NCBI RefSeq assembly: GCF_002209355.2
Contig: NZ_CP106855.1
Span: 2,914,001 to 2,978,000, forward strand
Direction: 5' to 3'
DNA: 64,000 nucleotides
Origin: Bdellovibrio sp. SKB1291214
GTDB taxonomy: Bacteria > Bdellovibrionota > Bdellovibrionia > Bdellovibrionales > Bdellovibrionaceae
Shown here: one piece after another, positions 1 to 8,731 of the stretch
Layout: every line of letters starts with the position of its first letter
Position numbering within the stretch: the stretch's first letter is position 1
Program-made: the position numbers and the translations under genes
Notes under the pieces: generated by a model
Told to the model about the DNA's origin: nothing
Database searches by the model: none
The model's input: the letters and a program-made list of their open reading frames with translations, nothing else

Positions 1-1215
1 CGCCTGTTATTCTTTGGACAAATGATTTCCTTCTTAGGAAGTATGGTGACTTATGTTGCCATTCCCTACGAAGTCTATGAGCTTACCAAGGACAATTGGT
101 TGGTGGGAATGTTGGGCCTTGTGCAGCTTCTTCCAGTTCTTGTTTTCGGAATTTTAGGAGGAACTTATGCAGATCGCATGGATCGTCGTAAGTTGCTTCT
201 TACTTCTGAAATTATCATGACATTAATTATTCTTGCTCAGGCACTGAACGCTTGTCGCGAAAAGCCCTCGGTGCCTTTAATCTTTGTTTTGGTTGCGATC
301 TTTCAATCGGTGGTTGGTTTTCACCGACCTGCGATGGAAGCTATGACCCAAAAAATTGTGGCTCCTGAAGACTATCCGGCCATCGGTGCATTGGGCAGTT
401 TCCGGTGGGCTGCGGGTGCCATCGTAGGTCCGGCATTAGGTGGGCTTTTAATTGCTAAGTTTGGAGTTAAAGGTGCTTACTTTTTCGATGTGGCTAGTTT
501 TGCCGCAGCCTTTGTTGCTTTGTATTTGATGAGTCGCATGCCAGCTCCCGAAAAAAGAGATGTTTCTCCATTGGAAGATGCAAAAGCCGGCCTCAAATAT
601 GCTCTTTCAAAACCAGAATTAGTTGGCACATATGTGATCGATATTGTGGCAATGGTCTTTGCATTTCCTGTCGCTCTTTTTCCAGCGATGTCTGAAAACT
701 GGGGAGGCGCAACGGCTGCGGGAGCATTATTTTCAGCGATGGCTATTGGCTCTTTGCTTATGACTTTATTCAGTGGTTGGACAGGAAAAGTTCATCATCA
801 TGGACGTGCTGTGGTGATTGCAGCGACGTTGTGGGCTGTCTTCATTATCGGAGTGGGATTTGCGCAAAATCTTTGGGTGGCCGTTTTGTTTTTAGGACTC
901 GCGGGGGCTGCTGATATGATGAGTGGGCTCTTCCGTGGAATTATTTGGAATCAAACAGTGCCGAATGAATTGCGGGGTCGCTTGTCAGGAATTGAAATGA
1001 TCTCATACATGTCAGGTCCACTCTTAGGAAATGCCCGTGCGGGATGGGTGGCTGCGAAGTATTCAGTTCCCGTGAGTATTACGAGCGGAGGTCTGATTTG
1101 CGCGGTGATGGTGGTTTTAACTGGCTTTATGCTACCCCAATTCTGGCGCTATATTGGCCCTGGCAAAGATGATCAAAAAATGGTCCCCGACGAAGGGTTA
1201 ACGCAAGGCTCCTAA
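1..1215 (+). CDS. MFS transporter, 5'-truncated by the window edge
   Basis: This is an inner-membrane major facilitator superfamily permease of the drug/metabolite-efflux type (MFS_3-like); the substrate cannot be told. The reading frame is already open at base 1, where residues R-L-L-F-F-G-Q precede the first ATG at 22. That is the usual sequence just before TM1 in this family, so the true start lies outside the window. The visible part has about ten to eleven hydrophobic segments and the loop motif GTYADRMDRRKLL (visible residues about 48-60 from the ATG), the MFS signature between TM2 and TM3. A second conserved stretch, NELRGRLSGIE, lies late in the protein and is typical of these permeases. 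It ends 36 bp before dnaE and probably is not coupled to it, because dnaE has its own promoter-like site. Confidence 0.85.
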   Translation, partial: RLLFFGQMISFLGSMVTYVAIPYEVYELTKDNWLVGMLGLVQLLPVLVFGILGGTYADRMDRRKLLLTSEIIMTLIILAQALNACREKPSVPLIFVLVAIFQSVVGFHRPAMEAMTQKIVAPEDYPAIGALGSFRWAAGAIVGPALGGLLIAKFGVKGAYFFDVASFAAAFVALYLMSRMPAPEKRDVSPLEDAKAGLKYALSKPELVGTYVIDIVAMVFAFPVALFPAMSENWGGATAAGALFSAMAIGSLLMTLFSGWTGKVHHHGRAVVIAATLWAVFIIGVGFAQNLWVAVLFLGLAGAADMMSGLFRGIIWNQTVPNELRGRLSGIEMISYMSGPLLGNARAGWVAAKYSVPVSITSGGLICAVMVVLTGFMLPQFWRYIGPGKDDQKMVPDEGLTQGS

Positions 1216-1216
1216 T

Positions 1217-1245
1217 TTGAATAAACGACATAGCTAAGATATGAA
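1217..1245 (+). promoter_or_regulatory. putative dnaE promoter, leaderless arrangement
   Basis: TTGAAT (1217-1222), a 17-nt spacer and TATGAA (1240-1245) resemble sigma-70 -35 and -10 boxes. The -10 ends 6 nt before the dnaE ATG at 1252, so transcription would begin at or next to the start codon. No Shine-Dalgarno sequence is seen before that ATG. Confidence 0.45.
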
Positions 1246-1251
1246 TTTAGC

Positions 1252-4200
1252 ATGTCTTTTGTTCATCTTCATGTCCACTCAGAATACTCCCTTTTAGAGG
1301 CTGCCTGCCGAGTTAAAGCTATCGCGAAAAAAGCGGCGGCGATGAATATGCCGGCGGTTGCACTGACCGACAATGGCAACATGTTCGGCGCCGTTGAATT
1401 TTACTTTGCTTGTAAAGACAATGGCGTAAAACCTCTTTTGGGATTGGATGCGTATCTAGCTCCGGGTTCACGCCTGGAGAAAAAACAGGATCGCGATCAA
1501 GTGGCGCAAGGTCCACGCCGATTGGTTTTCTTAGCGCAAAATCAAAAGGGCTATCAAAATCTTTGTAAGCTTTCGACCATTGGTTACCAAGAGGGTTTCT
1601 ATTGGAAGCCTCGTATCGACTATGAAGTGATCAAAGAATACAACTCTGATTTGATCTGTTTGACGGGGGGCCTGCGTGGTGAGGTTGCCGAAGCCTTCAT
1701 GAAAGAGGGCGCCGATGCGGCGCTGGCAAAGATACGTCAACTTAAAGAAATTTTCGATGACCGCCTTTATTTGGAAATGTGCCGCACAGGCGTACCCGAG
1801 TGGGATCAAATCAATCCATTCTTGCTAGAAGCTTCGAAAATCACTGGTGTCCCTGTGGTTGCCAGCAATGATGTTCACTACATGACTCAAGATGATCAGA
1901 TCGCTCAGGAAGTTTTGATCTGTATCGGCACCAATAAAACTTTGAGTGATGAAAGTCGTTTCCGCTTAGGAACGGATGAGTTCTATTTTAAGAAACCAGA
2001 GCAGATGATAGATCTGTTCGCAGACGTTCCTGAAGCTATCAGCAACACTTTGCAAATCGCTGACCGTTGCGATGTAAAATTCAAACTAAAAGACGACGCT
2101 GGTAAACCGATTTACCATCTTCCAACTTTCCCGACGGACGAAGGTGTTACTTTGAAAGAAGACATCGCTCGTCGTTCCAAAGAAGGTTTGCTTCTTCGTT
2201 TTCAAGAAGCAGCAGAGCGTGGTGAGGCAGTTCCTGAAGAGAAAAAGCCGGAATATTACACGCGTTTGGATTATGAGCTGGGTATCATTGATCGCATGGG
2301 ATTCAATGGCTACTTCTTGATCGTCCAAGATTTCATTGGTTGGGCGAAGGATAACGACATCCCTGTCGGTCCCGGCCGTGGTTCGGGTGCCGGTTCCTTG
2401 GTCGCCTATGTTTTAAAAATTACGGATTTGGATCCACTTCCAAATTTCCTTCTGTTTGAGCGTTTCTTGAATCCAGAACGTATCTCTATGCCCGACTTCG
2501 ATATCGACTTCTGTCAGGATCGCCGTCAGGAAGTGATTCGTTATGTGACACAGAAATACGGACAGGCTTCGGTTTCTCAGATCATTACCTACGGTAAACT
2601 GCAAACTCGTGCGGCGTTGAAAGACGTAGGCCGTGTGTTGGGAATGTTATTTGCGGAAGTAGATCAAGTAACAAAATTGATTCCGGATAAATTAGGTATT
2701 TCTCTTAAAGAATCTTTGGAGATGGAACCTCGTCTGACTGAGATGATGGAGATGAATCCTACGGTTGCGACTTTGATCGACCTTGCCCAACGTGTGGAAG
2801 GTATGGTTCGAAACGCAGGTATCCATGCCGCCGGCGTTATCATTGGTGATGGTCAATTGGTTAAGCATGCGCCTTTGTATAAGGGCGCCGATGGCGAGCA
2901 GGTCGTCCAATACGACATGAAGCACGCCGAGAAAATCGGTTTGATCAAGTTCGACTTCTTGGGGTTGAAAACCCTGACTCATATCAACATGGCTTTAAAG
3001 CATATCAAAAAGAATCGTGGCAAGACGATCACCTCGCGCATGATTCCGATGACCGACACGGCCACTTTCGAGATGATGTCACGTGGTGATACTGCTGGGG
3101 TGTTCCAATTCGAGGGTGAGGGCATCACCGATGCCACTCGTAAAATCCGTCCTTCATCATTTGCCGATATCACCGCCATCACGTCGTTGTATCGTCCAGG
3201 TCCAATGGCGAACATTCCAGATTTTACAGATCGTAAACACGGAAAAGCGCCCGTTGAATACTTGCTTGAAGACACCAAAGAGGTTTTGGCAGAGACCTAC
3301 GGTATCATGGTTTATCAAGAGCAAGTTATGGGTATCGCCTCGCGAATTGCCGGCTACTCTCTGGGTGAAGCCGACATGCTTCGTCGTGCGATGGGTAAAA
3401 AAATCAAAGAGGAAATGGATCAGCACCGCGAACGTTTCATGAAAGGTGCTATCGAACGAGGCCATAATAAAGAACGCTCTTCTGATCTTTTCGATTTGAT
3501 GTATAAGTTTGCGGATTACGGTTTCAATAAATCCCATGCCGCTGCTTATTCTGTGGTTACGTTACAGACTGCTTGGTTGAAATGTCATTATCCAGTGGAG
3601 TTCTTTGCAGCACTTCTGTCTACCGAGTTGTCTGATACAGAAAAAATCGTAAAGTACTCCAAGGATGCTGCAAAACGCGGAATCACAGTTAAGTCACCCC
3701 ATGTGAATTTCTCTGAATACTTCTTTGGCGCCCACGGTGATGAAGTTTACTTCGGTCTGGGTGGTATTAAAGGCGTGGGACAAAATGCCGTTGAAGCGAT
3801 TGTGGAGGCTCGTGAAAGCTTGCCTGATAAAAAGTTCAACTCTTTGGATGAATTTTTTAATGCCATCGATCTTCGTCGCGTGAATAAAAAAGTGATCGAG
3901 TGCTTGATTAAAGCCGGCGCCTTTGATGGTTTCGGTGCGCATCGCGCGCAGTTGATAGCAGGTTATCAAAAATTCCTAGATCGTGCTCAAGGTCTGCAAA
4001 AAGATCGCGAGCTGGGTCAATCTTCATTATTTGATTTAGGTCCATCTACTGAAACAGTGGTGAAGCTTGATGATGTAAAGCCATGGAGTCGTACCGCGAC
4101 TTTGGCGTATGAAAAAGAAGTCATTGGGTTTTACTTGAGTGATCATCCTTTGAAAGGATTTGATACTCTTTCAGAGATCTTTACCAACTGTAAAATCATC

Positions 4201-4788
4201 GATCTGCCAGCGCAGATGCCAGCGGTGGGCTCTCCTGAATGGGAAGCAATGCAGGCAGCGAAAAAAGACTGGAAAAACCGTGATGCTGCGAAAAAGCGTG
4301 TCATTGTGGCGGGACTTATTACCGAGCTTCGTGAGTTGATCACGAAAAAAGGGACCCGAATGGCGTTCGGTAAGCTTGAAGATTTAACCGGATCGGTCGA
4401 ACTTGTGATCTTCCCAGATGCGTTTGCAAAGAATGGTGAGATGCTTAAAGATGAAAGACCGATGTTGATCGGTGGGGGTCTTGAGGTCGAAGAAGGAGTC
4501 GCGAAAATTATGGTCGATTCGGTTTCTCCGCTTGAAGATATTCTTAAAAAAACCAAGCGTATGGTCTTTAGGCTAGATCGCATCCCGCATGAAGACTATG
4601 GTCGTTTACAATCTTTGATGAAAGAGAATCCAGGTCCAACGGCAGTCAGTCTAGAAATTGATATACCCGACGTCAGTCGCCGTGTGACAATGGACGTAGC
4701 CGAGGGATCCGGAGTCAACGTGAGCAACGAATTCTTTGAAGGGGTGCATTCCCTTTTTGGACGAACGGATTTTATTGAATTGAGGTAA
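1252..4788 (+). CDS. dnaE: DNA polymerase III alpha subunit
   Basis: This is the catalytic subunit of the replicative DNA polymerase (C-family). At 1178 aa it has the usual DnaE length. Domains in order are PHP (about 1-280, starting with the HLHVH motif at 5-9), palm with the catalytic PDFDIDF aspartates near 415-419, the thumb/fingers stretch around GPGRGSGAGSLVAY (373 on), a helix-hairpin-helix part (RVNKKVIECLIKAGAFD, near 880), and an OB fold (VIVAGLITELRE, near 1018) before the C-terminal tail. The start is supported by alignment of M-S-F-V-H-L with the family N-terminus. The PHP motif usually written TDHGN reads TDNGN at 40-44. One metal-binding histidine is therefore missing and PHP exonuclease activity may be reduced or absent. 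The gene at 4794 begins 5 bp behind the stop. Confidence 0.97.
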   Translation: MSFVHLHVHSEYSLLEAACRVKAIAKKAAAMNMPAVALTDNGNMFGAVEFYFACKDNGVKPLLGLDAYLAPGSRLEKKQDRDQVAQGPRRLVFLAQNQKGYQNLCKLSTIGYQEGFYWKPRIDYEVIKEYNSDLICLTGGLRGEVAEAFMKEGADAALAKIRQLKEIFDDRLYLEMCRTGVPEWDQINPFLLEASKITGVPVVASNDVHYMTQDDQIAQEVLICIGTNKTLSDESRFRLGTDEFYFKKPEQMIDLFADVPEAISNTLQIADRCDVKFKLKDDAGKPIYHLPTFPTDEGVTLKEDIARRSKEGLLLRFQEAAERGEAVPEEKKPEYYTRLDYELGIIDRMGFNGYFLIVQDFIGWAKDNDIPVGPGRGSGAGSLVAYVLKITDLDPLPNFLLFERFLNPERISMPDFDIDFCQDRRQEVIRYVTQKYGQASVSQIITYGKLQTRAALKDVGRVLGMLFAEVDQVTKLIPDKLGISLKESLEMEPRLTEMMEMNPTVATLIDLAQRVEGMVRNAGIHAAGVIIGDGQLVKHAPLYKGADGEQVVQYDMKHAEKIGLIKFDFLGLKTLTHINMALKHIKKNRGKTITSRMIPMTDTATFEMMSRGDTAGVFQFEGEGITDATRKIRPSSFADITAITSLYRPGPMANIPDFTDRKHGKAPVEYLLEDTKEVLAETYGIMVYQEQVMGIASRIAGYSLGEADMLRRAMGKKIKEEMDQHRERFMKGAIERGHNKERSSDLFDLMYKFADYGFNKSHAAAYSVVTLQTAWLKCHYPVEFFAALLSTELSDTEKIVKYSKDAAKRGITVKSPHVNFSEYFFGAHGDEVYFGLGGIKGVGQNAVEAIVEARESLPDKKFNSLDEFFNAIDLRRVNKKVIECLIKAGAFDGFGAHRAQLIAGYQKFLDRAQGLQKDRELGQSSLFDLGPSTETVVKLDDVKPWSRTATLAYEKEVIGFYLSDHPLKGFDTLSEIFTNCKIIDLPAQMPAVGSPEWEAMQAAKKDWKNRDAAKKRVIVAGLITELRELITKKGTRMAFGKLEDLTGSVELVIFPDAFAKNGEMLKDERPMLIGGGLEVEEGVAKIMVDSVSPLEDILKKTKRMVFRLDRIPHEDYGRLQSLMKENPGPTAVSLEIDIPDVSRRVTMDVAEGSGVNVSNEFFEGVHSLFGRTDFIELR

Positions 4789-4793
4789 GGAAA

Positions 4794-5957
4794 ATGCGAT
4801 TTGCAGCTTTGATTGGTTTCTTCTTGATGTTTTCAACTTCGCTATTCGCTCAAACAACTGATTTGCTTGAGCGTAATTTCGCGGGCACTTCCAAACAAGC
4901 CACTCCTCAAGCTGCGAAAGCTGATATTCAAAATCAAGCAGCCACGAAAGTTTCCGAGGAAGTGATTCGCGAACTTATTGGCGACGATCGCTATAATAAA
5001 AACAAGTCGTTGATTGCAAATAAAGTCATCAAGCTTTCAGCTCGGTACATTCCATTTGTAAAGCCATCTGCTATCACTCAAGAAGGTGAAGAATTCAAAA
5101 TGTCAGTGAATATGAAAGTATCACTGTCGGATTTGAAGCAGCTTCTTCAAGTAAACTCTTTGCTGAATGAAAATGACACGATTCCTGTGGTTTTACCGGT
5201 GATCAGTTTTATCGACCGCGTTGAGAGTCGCAACTATCGCTGGTGGCAGCCACAGGAAAAGACTCAACCTTTCTTGGTCAAGCAAAGCCGAACTTTAGAG
5301 GAAGCTTTACGCAACTCTTTCCAAAAAAGTAATTTTTTTGTGATTAAGCCGGTGGAAGCGGGTTTGGGAGCTAATGTTCCTTCAAGTTTTCAAAATGAAA
5401 GAATCGCTGGTGAGGATTCTCAATTCTTTGCGCAATACTTCAATGCTCCGGTTGTTATCGATGGTCAGGTGCTGATCAATAAGGCTGAAAAAGGCAGTGG
5501 CTACCGGGTCGAAGTTCGTATGACCGCCATTCAAGTGAGCAATTCTCGTCCTATTGCCGATGTTTCTCGTCGTTATGACGTACAGGGTTCCTTCGAAGGA
5601 GCGGTTGATAAAAAAATCCGCGAAGTGGCTGAGGCTGTTTCAAGCGATTTGGCATCTCAAGTTTTTGAAGCATGGCAAAGAGGTTCGGTTGGAACTTCTG
5701 TGATCCGTGTGACCGTGACTGGTAAACACACCCTTCCATCGATGGAAGTTTTGAAAGAACGCATTCGCTCCCAATTAACTCAGGTGAAAAATATCCGTGA
5801 GCGTTTGGTGAGTTCTGACTCAGTTAGTTTTGAAGTCGATACAGTGGTTTCATCAACGGAACTTGCATCCAAGCTGGAAGCTTTGGATGTGAATGGTAAG
5901 AAGCTTGTGAAAGTTTCTGAAGGCCGTGAAGAAATCGTTTTAAAGCTGGCTCAATAA
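4794..5957 (+). CDS. secreted protein of unknown function
   Basis: I do not recognise the family. A clear signal peptide (hydrophobic residues 4-19, cleavage expected after S-L-F-A, about residue 20) sends the 387-aa product to the periplasm or outer membrane. The mature protein is soluble-looking, without further membrane segments. It starts with a charged helical part, then a mixed alpha/beta body. One stretch (about 110-180) resembles the way periplasmic motor and secretion accessory proteins are built, but no diagnostic motif is present. It starts 5 bp after the dnaE stop with the AAGGAA ribosome site overlapping that stop, and the next lipoprotein gene follows after 13 bp. The three genes are probably co-transcribed, and this protein and the lipoprotein probably act together in the envelope. 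Confidence 0.8.
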   Translation: MRFAALIGFFLMFSTSLFAQTTDLLERNFAGTSKQATPQAAKADIQNQAATKVSEEVIRELIGDDRYNKNKSLIANKVIKLSARYIPFVKPSAITQEGEEFKMSVNMKVSLSDLKQLLQVNSLLNENDTIPVVLPVISFIDRVESRNYRWWQPQEKTQPFLVKQSRTLEEALRNSFQKSNFFVIKPVEAGLGANVPSSFQNERIAGEDSQFFAQYFNAPVVIDGQVLINKAEKGSGYRVEVRMTAIQVSNSRPIADVSRRYDVQGSFEGAVDKKIREVAEAVSSDLASQVFEAWQRGSVGTSVIRVTVTGKHTLPSMEVLKERIRSQLTQVKNIRERLVSSDSVSFEVDTVVSSTELASKLEALDVNGKKLVKVSEGREEIVLKLAQ

Positions 5958-5970
5958 GGGGAGGCCTTTT

Positions 5971-6897
5971 GTGAGAATGTTTTTGGCTTTGGCAGTTGTA
6001 ATATCCATGGTGGGATGTGTGACTGCGGATCGCGCGGGTGGTCCTCGTCGCGAAGTGCGTGATGAAAATCAGGTCTCTCTCAAGGACGAATCATCCCCTA
6101 GAAAACGCCTCATGGTTCTTCCGTTCCTTGATACATCCGATAAAAGACCTCAAAGTTTCCGCGATCGTGCGCGCTCTGCTTTCATCACGGATTTGAATCG
6201 TTCGGGTGAATTGATTGCTTTGGACAGTCGTGAACTAGGTATTGATCTGACAAAAATGATGGACCCGGCCGGTGGTTATAAAATGTCAGACGTTGCTAAG
6301 GCTGCAAGTGCTTTAGGTGTGAACGCCGTTTTGGAAGGGCGTATTCTTGATATCCGCGTACAAAGAAAATCAGATAATGTCGGTGTGGTCCGACAGCTGA
6401 CGACGGGTTTTGAAGTTGTTGCCCAAGTGCGCGTGGTCACAACACGTGGTGGTCACGAGATTTTTAACACTGTAAAAACAGTTATTCTAAAAGACCAAGG
6501 CGTTCGCGTAGCTGAACGTGTCGAGACAGATAAATTTTTGCAGAACAATCCTGAAATGATTGAAGTGATCGTGAAAGATGCGTTTTTGGATTTCTCTCCG
6601 CAAGTGCTGGCTGCTTTGGAGAAAATCTCTTGGGAAGGGCGTATTGCCGCTATTCAGGGGGATCGAATCTATTTGAATGTTGGAAAAGTTTCAGGGTTGC
6701 AAATGGGAGATCTTCTGCGTGTGATGGAAGATGGTGATGATATTTATGACCCAGAAAGTGGGACGCACATTGGCCGTGCTCCAGGTAGATTGAAGGGGAC
6801 TTTAGAAGTCATATCTTATTTTGGCACAGATGGCGCAATTGCAATAATTCATTCGGGATCTGGTTTCAAAGAGAACGATCGCATAGAAATTTATTAA
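5971..6897 (+). CDS. CsgG/FlgT-like envelope lipoprotein
   Basis: This 308-aa lipoprotein starts with GTG, preceded by GGGGAGG at a 6-nt spacing. The lipobox V-V-I-S-M-V-G-C puts the lipidated Cys at residue 16. The segment about 45-130 (K-R-L-M-V-L-P-F-L-D, then D-V-A-K-A-A-S-A-L-G-V-N-A-V-L-E-G-R) has the pattern of the periplasmic ABA/GNA1162-type domain found in CsgG, LpoB and FlgO-like proteins. The last 80 residues (G-R-I-A-A-I-Q-G-D-R-I-Y-L-N-V-G then V-S-G-L-Q-M-G-D-L-L-R-V) look like the FlgT C-terminal fold. FlgT and FlgO build outer-membrane rings around some polar or sheathed flagella. A role at an envelope ring is therefore plausible, but it is inferred from pattern only. Confidence 0.65.
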   Translation: MRMFLALAVVISMVGCVTADRAGGPRREVRDENQVSLKDESSPRKRLMVLPFLDTSDKRPQSFRDRARSAFITDLNRSGELIALDSRELGIDLTKMMDPAGGYKMSDVAKAASALGVNAVLEGRILDIRVQRKSDNVGVVRQLTTGFEVVAQVRVVTTRGGHEIFNTVKTVILKDQGVRVAERVETDKFLQNNPEMIEVIVKDAFLDFSPQVLAALEKISWEGRIAAIQGDRIYLNVGKVSGLQMGDLLRVMEDGDDIYDPESGTHIGRAPGRLKGTLEVISYFGTDGAIAIIHSGSGFKENDRIEIY

Positions 6898-6908
6898 TCT
6901 TTAATTCT

Positions 6909-6938
6909 TTGTCTTTCGAAATTAATTAGGAGTATTAT
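6909..6938 (+). promoter_or_regulatory. putative promoter of first fused binding-protein gene
   Basis: TTGTCT (6909-6914), an 18-nt spacer and TATTAT (6933-6938) are followed by 6 nt and the GTG start at 6945. The same layout precedes the paralogous gene at 8732. An AGGAG lies at 6929-6933, but it overlaps the first base of the -10 box and would be lost if transcription starts near 6945. Confidence 0.5.
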
Positions 6939-6944
6939 CAAAGT

Positions 6945-8693
6945 GTGAGATTTATTTTTGCACTTTGTTTGTTGATGCTCGTTTCTTCAGTCTCTTTTGC
7001 CAAGGACTGGAAGGTCGCCGTTCTATACTGGAGTATGAAAATCGAAGGCCAGGTTGCCATGCGCAAGGGTCTCGAGGAACAAGTCCAAATCTATAATAAA
7101 GAAAATAAAGGCAAGAGCTCGATCAACCTTATCCCTTTTGTAGCGGGAGAAGGTCGTAAAGGTATCGAGAACCAGGCAGCGCAGATGCAACAGGCCTTAA
7201 AAGAAAAGCCTGATGTTATTGTGATTCAACCGACGGATAATTCAACACTGGCATCAAGTCTTCAAGAGGCCAATTCTTTAAAAATCCCTGTTATCGCATA
7301 CGACCAATACATTGTGAATGGTGAGTTGACGGCTTTTATCACCAGTGCCAACTATCGTGCCGGACAAGACAATGGGGAGTTCACGTCTCAATTCAAACCG
7401 GATCAACGCATTCGCATTGCCGTCTTTGAATATCCAGCGGTTTCATCAACAACAGAACGGGTGGATGGTTTTTTTGATTCTTTGCGCGCACAAAATGCAA
7501 AATTCAAAGTGGTTGGAGTGTATCAAGCGGTCGATCCTGAATCGGGCCGTCTGGCTGTAAAAAAATTCCTCAAAGACTTTCCTGATAAGAACAGCGTGGA
7601 TGTTGTTTTCACCGTGAACGATGGCGGTGGCTTAGAAATCGTTAAAGAACTTCAAGCCAAGAAACGCACAGAAATCAAACATGTGACCTTCGATGGAGAC
7701 CCCGCATCTGTTGATAATATTCGCGCAGGCCGCTCTACCGTAATCGATTCCGCACAGTTCTGTGGAGAGCTGGGCCGAGAGACGGCAAGAACTTTGGTGA
7801 AAGTTATCAGCGGCAGATCTGTAGAACGCAAAATTCGCGTTCCAACATTTCCAATCACCAAAAAAACTTTAAATGATTATCCGGGTTGGATGGGTGTTCC
7901 TAAACCTGAAGCTGCAAAGAAAGCAGATCGTGCACGACCGACGATCGTTCCTCGTGAGGAATTTGATCGAAATCAAAAACGCATCATCCGCATCGGCACA
8001 ACTCCCCTGTGTCCTTATATCTGTGAAAAAAGCCCGGGCGTTTGGACAGGGTATTTGTTTGAGATTCTAGGCGAGGTTTCTCGTGATTTGGGTGTTGAAC
8101 TTCGTTTGGAAAACGTCGTGACGACTCGCCTGAAGCAAGGCTTGGAAACTCGCAAGCTTGATTACATCATCGCTCCTGAATACTTAGTACGCTATATGGA
8201 TGACGTCTTGGTTGTGGGTCCTCAGTTGGGCGTGAACTATACGGGTGCATTGTTTGCTAAGGATAAAAAAACTCCGCATATCATCGACAATCAATCCCTT
8301 GAGAATCAAAAAATCATCTATTCTGATTTCGGTTTGCAAGACGGGCGTATTGAGGCGGAATTCACAGGGCATAAAATCAATAAACTGTCTGGTTCAGATG
8401 TCGTGGAGCGCATGTTCCGCATCGTGGCGCAAAAACGAATGGATGTGGCGTTGGGGGATTACAATGTCCTTCGCTATTATCAAGTGCGAGATAAGGGACA
8501 GTTCACTCTTTATCCAACCTCCATCACCGGCTTTAGTTTCCTGGTGTTAGTGGGACTTAAGAAAAATCCTCAGGTAAATCTTTTGGGAGACGGACTGAAT
8601 GATTGGTTTGTTCAATCTCGGAAAAATACTCATCTTCAGGAGATTCTAGGTCGGTATAATTTAACCGACTGGAGTATCTTAACTCGCGATTAA
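6945..8693 (+). CDS. fused type 1/type 2 periplasmic binding protein, copy 1
   Basis: This is a secreted two-domain solute-binding protein of 582 aa. A signal peptide ends near residue 19 (S-F-A|K-D-W). Residues about 20-315 form a type 1 sugar-type binding fold of the ribose-binding-protein class: V-A-V-L-Y-W-S-M, V-I-V-I-Q-P-T-D-N-S at the hinge, and V-D-V-V-F-T-V-N-D-G. After a proline-rich linker, residues about 345-582 form a type 2 fold (SBP_bac_3, as in amino-acid binding proteins): R-I-G-T-T-P-L-C-P-Y-I-C near 348-359, G-V-W-T-G-Y-L-F-E, and R-M-D-V-A-L-G-D-Y-N. The two cysteines near 355 and 359 are kept in the paralogue. No permease or ATPase gene is nearby. It may serve a distant ABC transporter or act as a two-ligand periplasmic sensor. 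The ligands are unknown. Confidence 0.85.
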   Translation: MRFIFALCLLMLVSSVSFAKDWKVAVLYWSMKIEGQVAMRKGLEEQVQIYNKENKGKSSINLIPFVAGEGRKGIENQAAQMQQALKEKPDVIVIQPTDNSTLASSLQEANSLKIPVIAYDQYIVNGELTAFITSANYRAGQDNGEFTSQFKPDQRIRIAVFEYPAVSSTTERVDGFFDSLRAQNAKFKVVGVYQAVDPESGRLAVKKFLKDFPDKNSVDVVFTVNDGGGLEIVKELQAKKRTEIKHVTFDGDPASVDNIRAGRSTVIDSAQFCGELGRETARTLVKVISGRSVERKIRVPTFPITKKTLNDYPGWMGVPKPEAAKKADRARPTIVPREEFDRNQKRIIRIGTTPLCPYICEKSPGVWTGYLFEILGEVSRDLGVELRLENVVTTRLKQGLETRKLDYIIAPEYLVRYMDDVLVVGPQLGVNYTGALFAKDKKTPHIIDNQSLENQKIIYSDFGLQDGRIEAEFTGHKINKLSGSDVVERMFRIVAQKRMDVALGDYNVLRYYQVRDKGQFTLYPTSITGFSFLVLVGLKKNPQVNLLGDGLNDWFVQSRKNTHLQEILGRYNLTDWSILTRD

Positions 8694-8695
8694 AT

Positions 8696-8725
8696 TTGTC
8701 ATATAGCAATCAAACATAGTATTGT
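8696..8725 (+). promoter_or_regulatory. putative promoter of second fused binding-protein gene
   Basis: TTGTCA (8696-8701), an 18-nt spacer and TATTGT (8720-8725) are followed by 6 nt and the GTG start at 8732. Box identity, spacer length and distance to GTG match the site before copy 1. No ribosome-binding site is visible, so a leaderless transcript is likely. Confidence 0.5.
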
Positions 8726-8731
8726 TGAAGC

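Noticed and set aside
2979-3537. Antisense frames of about 100-125 codons within dnaE
   Set aside because: They are shadows of the strong dnaE frame and have no ribosome site or protein pattern.
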